Shown here piece by piece: positions 27,614 through 36,761 of a DNA stretch of 64,000 nucleotides (within the stretch, counting starts at the first letter, position 1; every line of letters starts with the position of its first letter). The notes beneath the pieces are model-generated. The model did no database searches. It worked only from the letters and a program-made list of their open reading frames with translations, and was not told the origin of the DNA. The stretch is from Candidatus Dependentiae bacterium (lineage in GTDB: Bacteria > Babelota > Babeliae > Babelales > Vermiphilaceae): NCBI GenBank assembly GCA_026389015.1, contig JAPLIR010000016.1:1-64000 (forward strand), read 5' to 3'. The position numbers were made by a program, and so were the translations under genes.

Positions 27614-27838
27614 TTAAGCCCCTAGCACCTGGCGCAACCATCGGGCAGCCTCCGTAAATGTTTCTGGCCGTGCATTCTGCAATCCATGTCCTATGCCCTC
27701 AAAGCGCCAATAGGTAATAGGCACGCCATGTTCTTGGGATTTTGCTACAAATGCATCACATGATTCAAGCAATGGATCATTTGTTCCTACCACAACAAAC
27801 ATGGGAATTTTTAAATAAGCTAAAAAAATTGCTTCTAC
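27614..27838 (-). pseudogene. 3' fragment of an alpha/beta hydrolase gene, copy A
   Basis: The frame encodes MFVVVGTNDPLLESCDAFVA and RFEGIGHGLQNARPETFTEA, the acid and His regions at the C-terminus of an alpha/beta hydrolase (His in GHGL). A stop interrupts the frame at 27839-27841 and the nucleophile half is missing. A close copy of this 3' end lies at 30124-30315 in the same orientation. Confidence 0.8.
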
Positions 27839-27917
27839 TTATTGACTTTACCTGAGATAACTTACTAATTTTAATAAAGCATTCTCGTTTATAAGGATTA
27901 TTTTTAACCGAGGTTTT

Positions 27918-28934
27918 ATGAAATTTAAAAAAATCTTACTCATAGTTATTGCAAGCTTTACTCTTTTAGTTCTTGTTGGGCTTAGTTATCAATTTATAAG
28001 CACGAAAATAGACGATTGTCGTTATCCAGCACCGGGGAAAATGGTTGCTGTTGATGGATTTAAATTACATATTAACTGTTCAGGAACTGGGACACCAACG
28101 GTCATTTTAGAATCGGGACTGGCAAACTTTTCAACTTATTGGACATTTGTTCAAAAAGGAGTTGAGCAATTTGCCCATGTATGTAGTTATGATAGGGCTG
28201 GCCGTGGCTGGAGCGAAAAAAGTCCTAATCCACGCACAGGTGCATTTATAGTAAAAGAACTTCATACACTGTTGCAAAATATGCATGCTCAACCACCGTA
28301 TATTCTTGTAGGCCACTCTTCAGGAGGCATTAACATGCGTCTATATGCTAATACCTATCCTGATGAAGTATTTGGCATTGTATTAGTAGATTCTTCCCAT
28401 GAAAAGCAAGAAGAACGTTTTGAAGAAGTTCAAAAACGTTTTCCTCGCCCGATATTAGACCGAATCAAAGGCTATATATTGACAAGTAGGATTGCGATTT
28501 ATTTGGGAATAACGCGTTTGTATCTTACATTGCAAGATGCACCCCCTTTTCCTACATCAATTAAAGATGTTCTTATAGCAAAAATGAAAAGCACCAACAG
28601 TTTAACAACAGATGAATTCACACCATTTAAGGAAACTTTAAAACAGATTGAACAATCGCATAACGCCTTAGAAGATAAACCCTTAATAGTGATTACTGGG
28701 GGCAAAGAGCTTGATGCACCTGAAGGGTTCAAACAGGAAGCAAATGAAGTTGGAAAGATATTTCATATTTTTCAGAAGGAACTTTTACAACTCTCTAAGG
28801 TATCTAAACAAGTAATTGCCGAAAACAGCGGGCATATGATTAACCTTGAGCAGCCAGAAATTATTGTTGATGCCATTCGTGAGATGGTAAATGACTATCG
28901 AAAAGCGCAAGCTACACCTTTAGCAGCCCCTTAA
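27918..28934 (+). CDS. Membrane-anchored alpha/beta hydrolase
   Basis: The 338-residue product starts with a hydrophobic anchor (ILLIVIASFTLLVLVGLSYQ). The hydrolase core includes the oxyanion stretch LESGLANFSTYW, CSYDRAGRGWSE, the nucleophile elbow VGHSSGG (Ser) and a late His in ENSGHMINLEQP. Substrate unknown; sequence style resembles proline iminopeptidase/lipase-like hydrolases. The gene is plus-strand between minus-strand fragments and converges on the phosphotransferase gene at 28945. Confidence 0.8.
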   Translation: MKFKKILLIVIASFTLLVLVGLSYQFISTKIDDCRYPAPGKMVAVDGFKLHINCSGTGTPTVILESGLANFSTYWTFVQKGVEQFAHVCSYDRAGRGWSEKSPNPRTGAFIVKELHTLLQNMHAQPPYILVGHSSGGINMRLYANTYPDEVFGIVLVDSSHEKQEERFEEVQKRFPRPILDRIKGYILTSRIAIYLGITRLYLTLQDAPPFPTSIKDVLIAKMKSTNSLTTDEFTPFKETLKQIEQSHNALEDKPLIVITGGKELDAPEGFKQEANEVGKIFHIFQKELLQLSKVSKQVIAENSGHMINLEQPEIIVDAIREMVNDYRKAQATPLAAP

Positions 28935-28944
28935 CATTTCTCAT

Positions 28945-30042
28945 TTAGACAGAAAAGCTGGGAATGTATCCAATCATCGACACAGAGCCAATCATCCAGT
29001 AAGCACATGCATTAACATATGCGGCATGATAAGCATCATCGTTTTTTGCTGCTGGAATTTTTTCCATAAGTTGTTGGCGATATAACAAGTCAACTGATTC
29101 TATTAACTCTTCTGGTAGAGCCTTGGCGCACCAACAAGTTGGCATGCTCATTCGTAAATAGGTTGCATCTAATAATGCACTGTGCACTTTGCCATGTTCA
29201 AAATCAATCAATAATAAGGTTTTCTTGTTTGGATTATCAAATGTGTTGTCTGGACAAATATCACCATGGATAAAGGTTGTAAAAGAACCAGGTTCTGTAA
29301 CTCCTTTCAAAACTGTGTTTATAATGTCTAGTAAATGAGCCGTATAAGGTATTTTAAAATTTTTTAAAATAGATTCTAGGCGCGACATTATATCGGTTGA
29401 TTTGTCTTGTTCTGTAATTACAGAAGGGTTTATACGGTGCAAAATTTTAAGGTACTCATCAGTATGCTGATAGCTATATGCATGCAATTGTCCAAGACAT
29501 ATCATAAATCGCTGCAAGGTATCAGTTGCTGCTTGAGAGTTGTCTATCGTAGTTAAACTATCAACTAAACTAATATGAGGTTTACCTAAATCTTCAAGCA
29601 GAATAAAGCGATGTTCTTTGTTGCCGCCATAGAAGCGTGGCGCTATTGCTATCTTTGTGTTTAATGTGGATACAAATTCAAGACCAGCCCAATCTCGAGC
29701 AAATCGATCAAACGCTTCTTGATCTTGTCCATTTTTTACAGGCAATGCTTGTTTTAGAATTACACTCTTCGGAATATCATTGTGCGCATCTTTAATCATA
29801 AGCCTTAAGACAAGATTTCGTCTGTCTGGTTCACTTAGGCGAACAATAGATTGTATTTGAATTGATTTATGGAAAGATGAAGAAAGCAGTTTGGCAGCTT
29901 CTTTTACAACAAGTGAATCAATCGTTACTTCTTTGGTCTTGGTATAAATTCTTTTGATAATCCAATAGGTTAATGGTGCAACAATGGCGGCAATCAATAA
30001 TGCGATTGCAAGAGTACTCAGGCCTTTTTGGTTAATGTTCAT
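28945..30042 (-). CDS. Phosphotransferase with kinase-like fold and N-terminal membrane anchor
   Basis: The 365-residue product carries a transmembrane segment (LSTLAIALLIAAIVAPLTYW), then an aminoglycoside/choline phosphotransferase fold: catalytic loop FIHGDICPDNTF (H-G-D-x4-N) and LLIDFEHGKV (metal-binding D-F-E). The Glu-His-Gly after the Asp and the following region resemble choline/ethanolamine kinases. Substrate unknown. The anchor would place the kinase domain outside the cytoplasm if it crosses as a signal-anchor, where ATP is scarce, or inside if reversed; topology cannot be settled here. Confidence 0.75.
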   Translation of the reverse strand: MNINQKGLSTLAIALLIAAIVAPLTYWIIKRIYTKTKEVTIDSLVVKEAAKLLSSSFHKSIQIQSIVRLSEPDRRNLVLRLMIKDAHNDIPKSVILKQALPVKNGQDQEAFDRFARDWAGLEFVSTLNTKIAIAPRFYGGNKEHRFILLEDLGKPHISLVDSLTTIDNSQAATDTLQRFMICLGQLHAYSYQHTDEYLKILHRINPSVITEQDKSTDIMSRLESILKNFKIPYTAHLLDIINTVLKGVTEPGSFTTFIHGDICPDNTFDNPNKKTLLLIDFEHGKVHSALLDATYLRMSMPTCWCAKALPEELIESVDLLYRQQLMEKIPAAKNDDAYHAAYVNACAYWMIGSVSMIGYIPSFSV

Positions 30043-30123
30043 ACGTGTCCTTTTTTCGAGATAAATATTATTGTCATCTTATTTAAAGATAATCACATTC
30101 ATGAAGATTAAGTCCAGCAATCT

Positions 30124-30315
30124 CTATTTTGTTAAAAAATGTTGCAACCATTGAGCGGCTTCCGTAAATGTTTTTGGCCGCGCATTCTGCAAGCCATGCC
30201 CTATACCCTCAAAGCGCCAATAGGTGATCGGCATGTCATGTTCTTGGGCTTTTGCTACAAATGCATCGCATGATACAAGGAGAGGATCTTTAGTTCCTAC
30301 TACAACAAGCAATAG
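30124..30315 (-). pseudogene. 3' fragment of an alpha/beta hydrolase gene, copy B, fused to a kinase remnant
   Basis: Encodes VVVGTKDPLLVSCDAFVAKA...WRFEGIGHGLQNARPKTFTE, close to the fragment at 27614-27838 in both DNA and protein. Upstream the sequence switches near 30310-30320 to the 5' part of a phosphotransferase gene in a different frame, which marks a deletion or recombination junction. Confidence 0.8.
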
Positions 30316-30508
30316 CGCCAATATCATGATGGTAACCACGTTTTAGCTTTACAAAATAAGATGCCTGGTCATGCGTCTGAGCTTTGTATACTGACGCATC
30401 CATATCAGCGCCTAAAGGGATGAATGTCAGGGTAGCAACTTTAATGCCGTAATCGGTATTTAAGCAATCAATAATGCATTGATTTGAAAGAGATTGTTTT
30501 TCTATCAT
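30290..30508 (-). pseudogene. 5' fragment of an aminoglycoside-phosphotransferase-like gene
   Basis: The first ~65 residues (MIEKQSLSNQCIIDCLNTDY, then LGADMDASVYKAQT and YFVKLKRGYHHDIG) are the N-lobe of an APH-type kinase, including the ATP-binding Lys in VKLK. The frame then runs into the hydrolase fragment and stops; the catalytic half is absent. Confidence 0.75.
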
Positions 30509-30654
30509 AGTGAAGACTTATCAGTAAAAGGTGAATAGCAAGCAGGGCTCTTGCCCAGCAAATTTTAAAAAATCATTCAATAAACGAGCATTTCATCTAT
30601 CATCAACAGCATCATACTACACCTTATACATAATTATTTTTAGTTTTTTCCCAA

Positions 30655-31653
30655 TTACAATAAAGAAGCTAGTGTTTGAATATGAGATGTTAAATACACT
30701 AATAAATCTAATGTTTGTTGTACCTGCGCAATGCCTAACTTATTCTTTTCATCATCACCATCCAAGCTCCGTTCAATGTTGTAAGCCATCCAATTGAGGC
30801 AATTGCCCCTGATACAATCAAAGGATGCTTGAATGTCATCTTTATTAATGGTACCACCAGCTTTTTTATATGCGTTAATAATAGAGGTGAAAAATTCAAT
30901 ATTAATAGTTCCAGATGGAAAACCACTCCAATCAAGTGCTATACAAATAATGTCTTGAGTCGGATTTAATAGTCGCGCAGCCTCCCAATCGATAATCATT
31001 GGATTGCCATCATCTGTCCACAGAACATTTTTTTGATCAAGATCGCCATGGCTTATGAGAGTATGTTTGTTTAGTTGGGTAATTGCATGGCTGTATTTTT
31101 CATTCCAGGTGAAAATATCAGCAGTCAAATCATGCAAGGCGCTGGCAAATGGCAGATTGCTCTTTATTGCTTTTGCTATGAGATTCTCATAATAACTATT
31201 AGCGTGAATATCCCACGTTGCTTGCGTAAGTTTTGGTAGTTGCAAGTTGAGCTGATGCATTTGTGCTACAATTGTAGCTATTTTTTTTGCGTATTCTCTA
31301 TTCGTTAAGTTTTGACTCAGAATAGTACCTGGCATCCAGGGATAAATAATAAAAAATGCATTATCCAATTCAATGACTGATTTGTTATCATTTGTGATGC
31401 TGACTACTGCTGGAATTCCTTTTTCAAAGAACATTCTTGCAATGGTTTCCGTTGCTTCATAACGATCCAGCACGCCCATTTTTTGCATAATTTTAGGACT
31501 TAATACTTTAACTGCATAGTGTCCTCTATCTGTGGTTACGTACCACATTTCATGTAATAATCCGCCAGCAACAGGCGTTGGGTCAGTAATTATATGGCCT
31601 ACATTTACTGTTTCACAAATAATTTCCAATTGTCTTCTACGCAATTCAAGCAT
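30655..31653 (-). CDS. APH-type phosphotransferase (homoserine/aminoglycoside kinase-like)
   Basis: The 332-residue product has an N-lobe (HEMWYVTTDRGHYAVKVLSP, Lys for ATP), the catalytic loop ISHGDLDQKNVLW (H-G-D-x4-N) and the metal site MIIDWEAA. Length and style resemble homoserine kinase type II/APH enzymes. It starts 31 bases after the P-loop kinase stop and is the last intact gene of the minus-strand operon running from 36447. AGGA precedes the start. Substrate unknown. Confidence 0.8.
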   Translation of the reverse strand: MLELRRRQLEIICETVNVGHIITDPTPVAGGLLHEMWYVTTDRGHYAVKVLSPKIMQKMGVLDRYEATETIARMFFEKGIPAVVSITNDNKSVIELDNAFFIIYPWMPGTILSQNLTNREYAKKIATIVAQMHQLNLQLPKLTQATWDIHANSYYENLIAKAIKSNLPFASALHDLTADIFTWNEKYSHAITQLNKHTLISHGDLDQKNVLWTDDGNPMIIDWEAARLLNPTQDIICIALDWSGFPSGTINIEFFTSIINAYKKAGGTINKDDIQASFDCIRGNCLNWMAYNIERSLDGDDEKNKLGIAQVQQTLDLLVYLTSHIQTLASLL

Positions 31654-31684
31654 TATTTTTCCTGCGACGTAAGTAAAAACATTT

Positions 31685-32224
31685 TTAAATATCTTTGGTT
31701 ATCTGCTTTATAAAATCATCCATCTCTTTTGGTGATTTCAGAATATAGATCTGTTTTTTATCTTTGAACTGATCAAGGGTATCAACAACCAGATTTCTAT
31801 GCCGTTTATTAAAATCACAAATCCACTTCAAGAACGTAAAAAATTTGAAATTGAACCATTGCTTACAATCTTCAGAATTACCCGGAATTACTTTGCCATA
31901 GTTGGCAATTAATCGTTTAAACACATTGTAGATGCATCGAGAACGTGAAATATCTAAAAATATAACAACATCCGCGCATAGAACACGATGACGAAGAACT
32001 TTAAGAGCTAACCCTTCTATAATCCATGCTTCCTGTTCCAATAAATCATTATGTATAGCGTGAAACTCCTCCAAATCACGTTTTTCCCAATGAGGCTTCC
32101 ACTGATATTGGTCAAGATGGTATAGTGGCAGTTGGAGCTTTTCTTGAATCTGGAGTGCCAATGTTGTCTTACCCGAGCCAGCATTACCGATAATAACTAT
32201 TTTTCTATGAGATGGTTTAATCAT
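31685..32224 (-). CDS. P-loop NTPase, adenylate-kinase/topology-modulation (FlaR)-like
   Basis: The 179-residue product opens with a Walker A motif (IIGNAGSGKTTLALQIQEKL), followed by LYHLDQYQWKPHW and WIIEGL, and DVVIFLDISRSRCIYNVFKR, the typical layout of small P-loop kinases annotated as topology modulation or FlaR-like. Its start overlaps the stop of the upstream phosphotransferase (ATGA), indicating translational coupling. Phosphoryl acceptor unknown. Confidence 0.75.
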   Translation of the reverse strand: MIKPSHRKIVIIGNAGSGKTTLALQIQEKLQLPLYHLDQYQWKPHWEKRDLEEFHAIHNDLLEQEAWIIEGLALKVLRHRVLCADVVIFLDISRSRCIYNVFKRLIANYGKVIPGNSEDCKQWFNFKFFTFLKWICDFNKRHRNLVVDTLDQFKDKKQIYILKSPKEMDDFIKQITKDI

Positions 32225-33156
32225 TGCTTCTTCACATTGTTATCAAAAGATTTAACAATGTAATCGATGCCCAGTTTGCCCTCGCGCTCAAGAGCATGGT
32301 CACCAGACTTATGTCCAAAATTAATGAGGTTCAAACAATGATTAATCGCTCGAAATCGTGCAAGATCCCATGTATCTTGTGAGATTGGTCCATAGATTTC
32401 TTTAAAGCGCACATGAGTATGTGGTGGTAAAAAACTATGAATAACAGCAAGATCTGCTGCGGGTGAATTCAAATGAATATCTCCCCAATCAATAATTCCC
32501 GTAAGATGATTGTACTCATCGATGAGGAAATGTCGCACATATAAATCACCATGAACAATTACTTTTTCTTGAAGCAGCGATAATTTTTGCGAATATTCAA
32601 TAATGTTACATAGAGCATCTTTGTGTGGCAGTAACCCTAACGATTCTAACTCTTCCATTAATGCTATAATTCTTGAAGTACGAACCGCAACATTAAGTCT
32701 GTCTATCACATCTCCTGGAATAATATTTTCAAATGCTTGAATTGGAACATGATGTAGAACTTTTAAAAACTGCGCCAGTGGTTCTACGAACGCTACACGT
32801 TGCTCATCTGAAAGATTAGCGTTGCATGCTGTATGACCGGGCAATATTCGATAGCCAAGAAATGGCCAAGGGTATTCTTTAGTTGGCTCACCTTGCCACT
32901 GAGGATTAGGAATAGCGATCGGTAGCTTATTGGCTAATTGTGGCAATGCAACCATTTCATGCATCAGCAAATTCACAGCAACTTCTCTTCGTGGAAACCT
33001 GAAGATATATTCATTGTTGATTAAGTAAGCAGTATTATCCCAACCCGATCCAAATAAAGTAATAGTCGAAGCATTAAGTTCAGGAAATTGACTTTTTATG
33101 AGCATTAATGCTTTTTCTGATTCAATAATATTCTCTGCTTGCCAAGGATTTGCCAT
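32221..33156 (-). CDS. APH-type phosphotransferase (macrolide/aminoglycoside kinase-like)
   Basis: The 311-residue product matches the APH fold: LFGSGWDNTAYLINNEYIFR in the N-lobe with FRFPRR, catalytic VIVHGDLYVRHFL and LTGIIDWGDIHL. The WGD and 'PAADLAV' features are typical of APH(2'')/macrolide 2'-phosphotransferase-type enzymes. AAGGAG precedes the ATG; the gene starts 24 bases after the acetyltransferase stop. His replaces the usual Asn in the loop (H-G-D-L-Y-V-R-H), an oddity that may affect metal binding. Confidence 0.8.
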   Translation of the reverse strand: MANPWQAENIIESEKALMLIKSQFPELNASTITLFGSGWDNTAYLINNEYIFRFPRREVAVNLLMHEMVALPQLANKLPIAIPNPQWQGEPTKEYPWPFLGYRILPGHTACNANLSDEQRVAFVEPLAQFLKVLHHVPIQAFENIIPGDVIDRLNVAVRTSRIIALMEELESLGLLPHKDALCNIIEYSQKLSLLQEKVIVHGDLYVRHFLIDEYNHLTGIIDWGDIHLNSPAADLAVIHSFLPPHTHVRFKEIYGPISQDTWDLARFRAINHCLNLINFGHKSGDHALEREGKLGIDYIVKSFDNNVKKQ

Positions 33157-33180
33157 GAAATCGCTCCTTATAATTTTACC

Positions 33181-33780
33181 CTATTTAACATCATATCTCA
33201 TAAAGAGTGCTGGGCCCCATGGAGCATCAACAACGCCAACACGCTTAAAACCAACTTTCTCATAACACTTAATGGCAACAGTATTCGTCGGCTTAGGATC
33301 AAGAATAATCGTTGTTATATGTGGCTCCAAAACTTGTGTTATATAGGTAATAAATTCTTGAAGCATACGTGTGCCGTAACCTTTACCCAGATACTGTGGA
33401 TCACCTATCAATTGATCAATGCCCACCGTGGTTTCAGGCAAATCACCTGGCGCCCATATGCCACCCGTGTTTTGATCATCGCGATTGAAGTAATAATACT
33501 GGATATAACCAAAAGGAACATCATTAAGTTTTGAAATGTAGGCAAAAGTATCTTTTGAGCGACTGCGAGTAACAAAGTGTTTAATAAAGTCTTCTTCTGC
33601 CTCTGGTGTTGGCCACCATTGCTCTACATGAGGTTCTTGAAACCATGTACGCAGTAATGGCACATCATCTTCTGTGATTTTCTTGAAGGTGACCGTTTCT
33701 TGGTCTCCATGTTTGTTCATTGATAATCCTTGCACGTAGATGGTTACACTTATAAACAAAAAAATATTTCGATAAAACAT
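33181..33780 (-). CDS. GNAT acetyltransferase, AAC(6')-like, possibly exported
   Basis: The core matches AAC(6')-type GNAT enzymes: LLRTWFQEPHVEQWWP, PFGYIQYYY, TVGIDQLIGDPQYLGKGYGT (acetyl-CoA loop) and AIKCYEKVGFKRVG. Two starts are plausible. The ATG at 33780 (MFYRNIFLFISVTIYVQGLS) has AAAGG upstream and would add a signal peptide; the ATG at 33720 (MNKHGDQ) has AAGGA and gives a cytoplasmic enzyme of usual length. I list the longer form but cannot decide. The gene is in the minus-strand operon between the PAF-AH-like lipase and a phosphotransferase. Confidence 0.8.
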   Translation of the reverse strand: MFYRNIFLFISVTIYVQGLSMNKHGDQETVTFKKITEDDVPLLRTWFQEPHVEQWWPTPEAEEDFIKHFVTRSRSKDTFAYISKLNDVPFGYIQYYYFNRDDQNTGGIWAPGDLPETTVGIDQLIGDPQYLGKGYGTRMLQEFITYITQVLEPHITTIILDPKPTNTVAIKCYEKVGFKRVGVVDAPWGPALFMRYDVK

Positions 33781-33793
33781 GATTAAACCTTTC

Positions 33794-35017
33794 TTATTTC
33801 CTGGCCTTAAACGCAATTTTAACCTCTTGATTTGTATTATCAAGCAGCTCAACAGATGTTTTACCCTTAAGATATTTATCAAAAAAATCAACCAGCAGAG
33901 CTCGGGTAATTTTAATTACCTCTTTATGAGTTATTTTGCCCGGTTCTTTCGCCTGTGTAATAATATTCCAATCACTAAAAGACATATGATCCGCATCTTT
34001 CAAAACAATATGATATACATCATTGGTAAGATTCTCATAAAGCTTGGCGATTCGCTCCTGGTTATCCTTTATTACCTTATTGTAATAATCTTCATTCGGA
34101 TGTCCGGCCGGAACAGTAAATGGCTGGCCAAAAAGAAACATAAATGGCTTATCAAAGCCAATGTCTTGATTTTCACCAAAAAGCGGGCCTTCTATATCTA
34201 CCCCGGCTTTACAGCGAGGATCGATTCGACACAAAGAAACTGCTGCGGCACCACCAAATGAATGACCCATAATGCCGATATGATCAAGATTAAGCTTATT
34301 GGTGAATCTATGGTGTGGATCTTGCTGATTAATTAGAGCAAGCTGATCCATAACAAATTGTAAATCCTTTACCCAGGTGATTAATTCACGATTATGGGCT
34401 TTTTCGAGTTCTTCTTTGTTTTGAGCAAATTGTGCCCACTGGGTAGAGCCTCTGATTATTCTGCCATCAGGAAATTCAGTCGGTTCGGAAATATACGTAT
34501 GATTAAGTGCGGCCACGATGTAGCCGTGGCTTGCCAGTTCTTCAAATAAGTTTGTGGAAAGATAATGAGGGCCGCCAAATCCGGGCGAAAAAAGGATGAT
34601 TGGGTATGTGAGCTGTTTATCACTTACGGAAGCATTAAGATATGCATGCGTAATAACATCAGCACCAATATAGCCGCTGCCCCCAAATAAAAAGGGCTCT
34701 TTTTTTGCAAGCATCTCTTGTATGTGAAATTTTAAGCGTGAAGAAATATACGGAGCAAAGGTTTCGTTTCCTTGAAGTTTCGCAGGATACCACATGTGCA
34801 TTACTAATTCGCGAAACGGATGTTCAGGATCGTACGAGTAAATTTCTTTGCGAGACGTATCAACTAAATGATACATTGTTGTGCCAACATTAAAAGATCC
34901 TGTAGGTGCCGGCAATTGTATAGATTTATTGGTCATGTAAAAACTCCCTAGAGCAATAATTATCATAAGAACAAAAATTGAAAAATATTTCCCTAAATGT
35001 GTAGGCAGCATATTCAT
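33794..35017 (-). CDS. Membrane-anchored PAF-acetylhydrolase-like lipase
   Basis: The 407-residue product has an N-terminal anchor (FSIFVLMIIIALGSFYM) and the platelet-activating-factor acetylhydrolase layout: IILFSPGFGGPHYLSTNLFE, nucleophile GIMGHSFGGAAAV (Ser), CKAGVDIEGP and a late His (DADHMSFSDW). The family hydrolyses short-chain phospholipid esters. Its ATG overlaps the ABC-F stop (ATGA), so it is translationally coupled. Substrate inferred from family only. Confidence 0.8.
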   Translation of the reverse strand: MNMLPTHLGKYFSIFVLMIIIALGSFYMTNKSIQLPAPTGSFNVGTTMYHLVDTSRKEIYSYDPEHPFRELVMHMWYPAKLQGNETFAPYISSRLKFHIQEMLAKKEPFLFGGSGYIGADVITHAYLNASVSDKQLTYPIILFSPGFGGPHYLSTNLFEELASHGYIVAALNHTYISEPTEFPDGRIIRGSTQWAQFAQNKEELEKAHNRELITWVKDLQFVMDQLALINQQDPHHRFTNKLNLDHIGIMGHSFGGAAAVSLCRIDPRCKAGVDIEGPLFGENQDIGFDKPFMFLFGQPFTVPAGHPNEDYYNKVIKDNQERIAKLYENLTNDVYHIVLKDADHMSFSDWNIITQAKEPGKITHKEVIKITRALLVDFFDKYLKGKTSVELLDNTNQEVKIAFKARK

Positions 35018-36447
35018 CGCCTCACCATAGAACCGTTTTCAATATAATATTCATCAGTAACACCAATTTCTTTTAAAAAATCTTCATCATGTGAAATAAC
35101 AATCATAGCACCAGGATATTCTTTGAGCACTTCAATGACATGCCCACGTGTTTCCAAATCAAGGTTGTTGGTGATTTCATCCAACATAAAAAGCCTTGGT
35201 GTTTTAGCTGCAATTTGCGCCAATGTTAACCGCGCCTTTTCACCACCAGAAAGATTAGTAACCAACGTATTAACTTCTTCATTTTTTCGAAATAAAAAAT
35301 CATTCAAATGCCGCCTGATTTCTGCATGAGAGTGCGTAGGCACGAGATCTTGAATAGTCTCGAACACTGTTTTGTCAGCATTCAACGTGCCATACTGTTG
35401 ATCAAGGTAACCAATGTCCTGAGGTTTTGGCGTGTACCAATCTCCCGCTGTTGCAACCTGCACATCACCTAATATAGCCTTCATCAAGGTTGATTTTCCG
35501 CTACCATTCGCACCCATGATAGCAATACGATCATGCGGACCAACTTGCAAACTAATCTGCTTCAATAATGGTTCTTGCCCAAGATAGCCAACACTGCCAT
35601 CAACGATTGAAATAAGAGTTCGACCCATAACATTAGCGCTACTGAGCGAAAATGTCGGCACAATTTCTTCGGGCAGACGCAACTCAGAGAGCTTTTCCTG
35701 AAGATCCTGTTTTGTATCCTCTAGGGTCCGAAACTTTTTTCCTTGCGATTTTTCAGCTTTCATAGCTTTAAGGTCGCCAGTCATTTTTGTCCATTTACGA
35801 TTAGCGACATTTTTTTCTCCTATGCTTTTACTTTTAGAGGCCTTTTGTTGCTCCTGCCCCAATTTTTCATGCATATCTTTCTTTTGGCGATTAAGCCTGG
35901 AGATCTCTTGTTCTATGGAAATTCTTTTAGCTTTTATTTCCCGGATATAATCATCATAATTTCCTGAGAAAACTTGAACGCGACCATTATCAATGTGCCA
36001 CAGCGTATCAATACAAGTGCGTAGTAATTCCACATCATGTGTTACTACAATTAATGTTCCTTGATATGCACGCAACATGCGCATCAACGATTTACGATTA
36101 TGCTGGTCCAAATGGTTAGTTGGCTCATCAAGCAACAAAACATTGGGATCTTCACTCAACACACCTGTTAGAGCTTGGTTAAAACGTTGACCACCACTTA
36201 AAGAATCAAAGTCCTCAACAATTTGTGGCACATAACCACACACAACATCAGAAGACACTACCAGTTGTCCACTCGTAGGCTCTACCATCCCCCGTAATAT
36301 ATTGAGCAAGGTCGATTTGCCACTCCCATTGCGTCCAATAATGGCAATGCGGCTTCCATAACTAATCTGACCAGTAAAGTCTTCAAAACAAATTTTGTGG
36401 GGAAAAGAAAAACCAATGTTTTTAAGTAAGATAGGTTTATGCATCAT
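35014..36447 (-). CDS. ABC-F family ATPase (ribosome-acting, resistance-type layout)
   Basis: The 477-residue product has two ABC domains without membrane segments: Walker A IIGRNGSGKST and IMGANGSGKST, signatures LSGGQ and LSGGEKARLTL, Walker B LLLDEPTNHLD and LFMLDEITNNLD. A charged interdomain linker lies at ~170-255. ABC-F proteins act on the ribosome as translation factors or displace antibiotics (Lsa/Vga/Msr types). The short first domain and association with APH and AAC genes favour the resistance-type reading, which is inference. First gene of the operon; AAGGAG precedes the ATG. Confidence 0.85.
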   Translation of the reverse strand: MMHKPILLKNIGFSFPHKICFEDFTGQISYGSRIAIIGRNGSGKSTLLNILRGMVEPTSGQLVVSSDVVCGYVPQIVEDFDSLSGGQRFNQALTGVLSEDPNVLLLDEPTNHLDQHNRKSLMRMLRAYQGTLIVVTHDVELLRTCIDTLWHIDNGRVQVFSGNYDDYIREIKAKRISIEQEISRLNRQKKDMHEKLGQEQQKASKSKSIGEKNVANRKWTKMTGDLKAMKAEKSQGKKFRTLEDTKQDLQEKLSELRLPEEIVPTFSLSSANVMGRTLISIVDGSVGYLGQEPLLKQISLQVGPHDRIAIMGANGSGKSTLMKAILGDVQVATAGDWYTPKPQDIGYLDQQYGTLNADKTVFETIQDLVPTHSHAEIRRHLNDFLFRKNEEVNTLVTNLSGGEKARLTLAQIAAKTPRLFMLDEITNNLDLETRGHVIEVLKEYPGAMIVISHDEDFLKEIGVTDEYYIENGSMVRR

Positions 36448-36761
36448 ATGCTGCTCCTTAATAGTTGAGACATAGAATCTCCTTTGGATAATAATACCAG
36501 CATAATTCAGTTAACGCGCGCAAGCGTTACATGTGTAGCGGTATAAAAAAATGGATAGAAATTTGTTCCTGAGATCGGCAACAAGAATAATAAAGGGCTT
36601 TACGCCTTTACAACGAAAATGATTGATTTGGATGTTTCCACGAATTCTTACCTCGTTTAAGCACTATAGTAGAGATAACTACTATTAATTACCGCATAAA
36701 AAATGGTAGTTGTCAAAAGAAATTACAAGAAATCTTAATCATCAAATAAGGATCTTTACCC
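36448..36761. other. Gap between the accessory operon and the mobile element
   Basis: About 310 AT-rich bases without a supported gene. It should contain the promoter of the ABC-F operon and the distal end of the integrated element, but I see no copy of the tRNA-Gln 3' end here. Confidence 0.4.

Noticed and set aside
36448-36761. Attachment-site repeat of the tRNA-Gln element
   Set aside because: No stretch resembling the tRNA 3' end is visible in this gap; the far boundary remains undefined.
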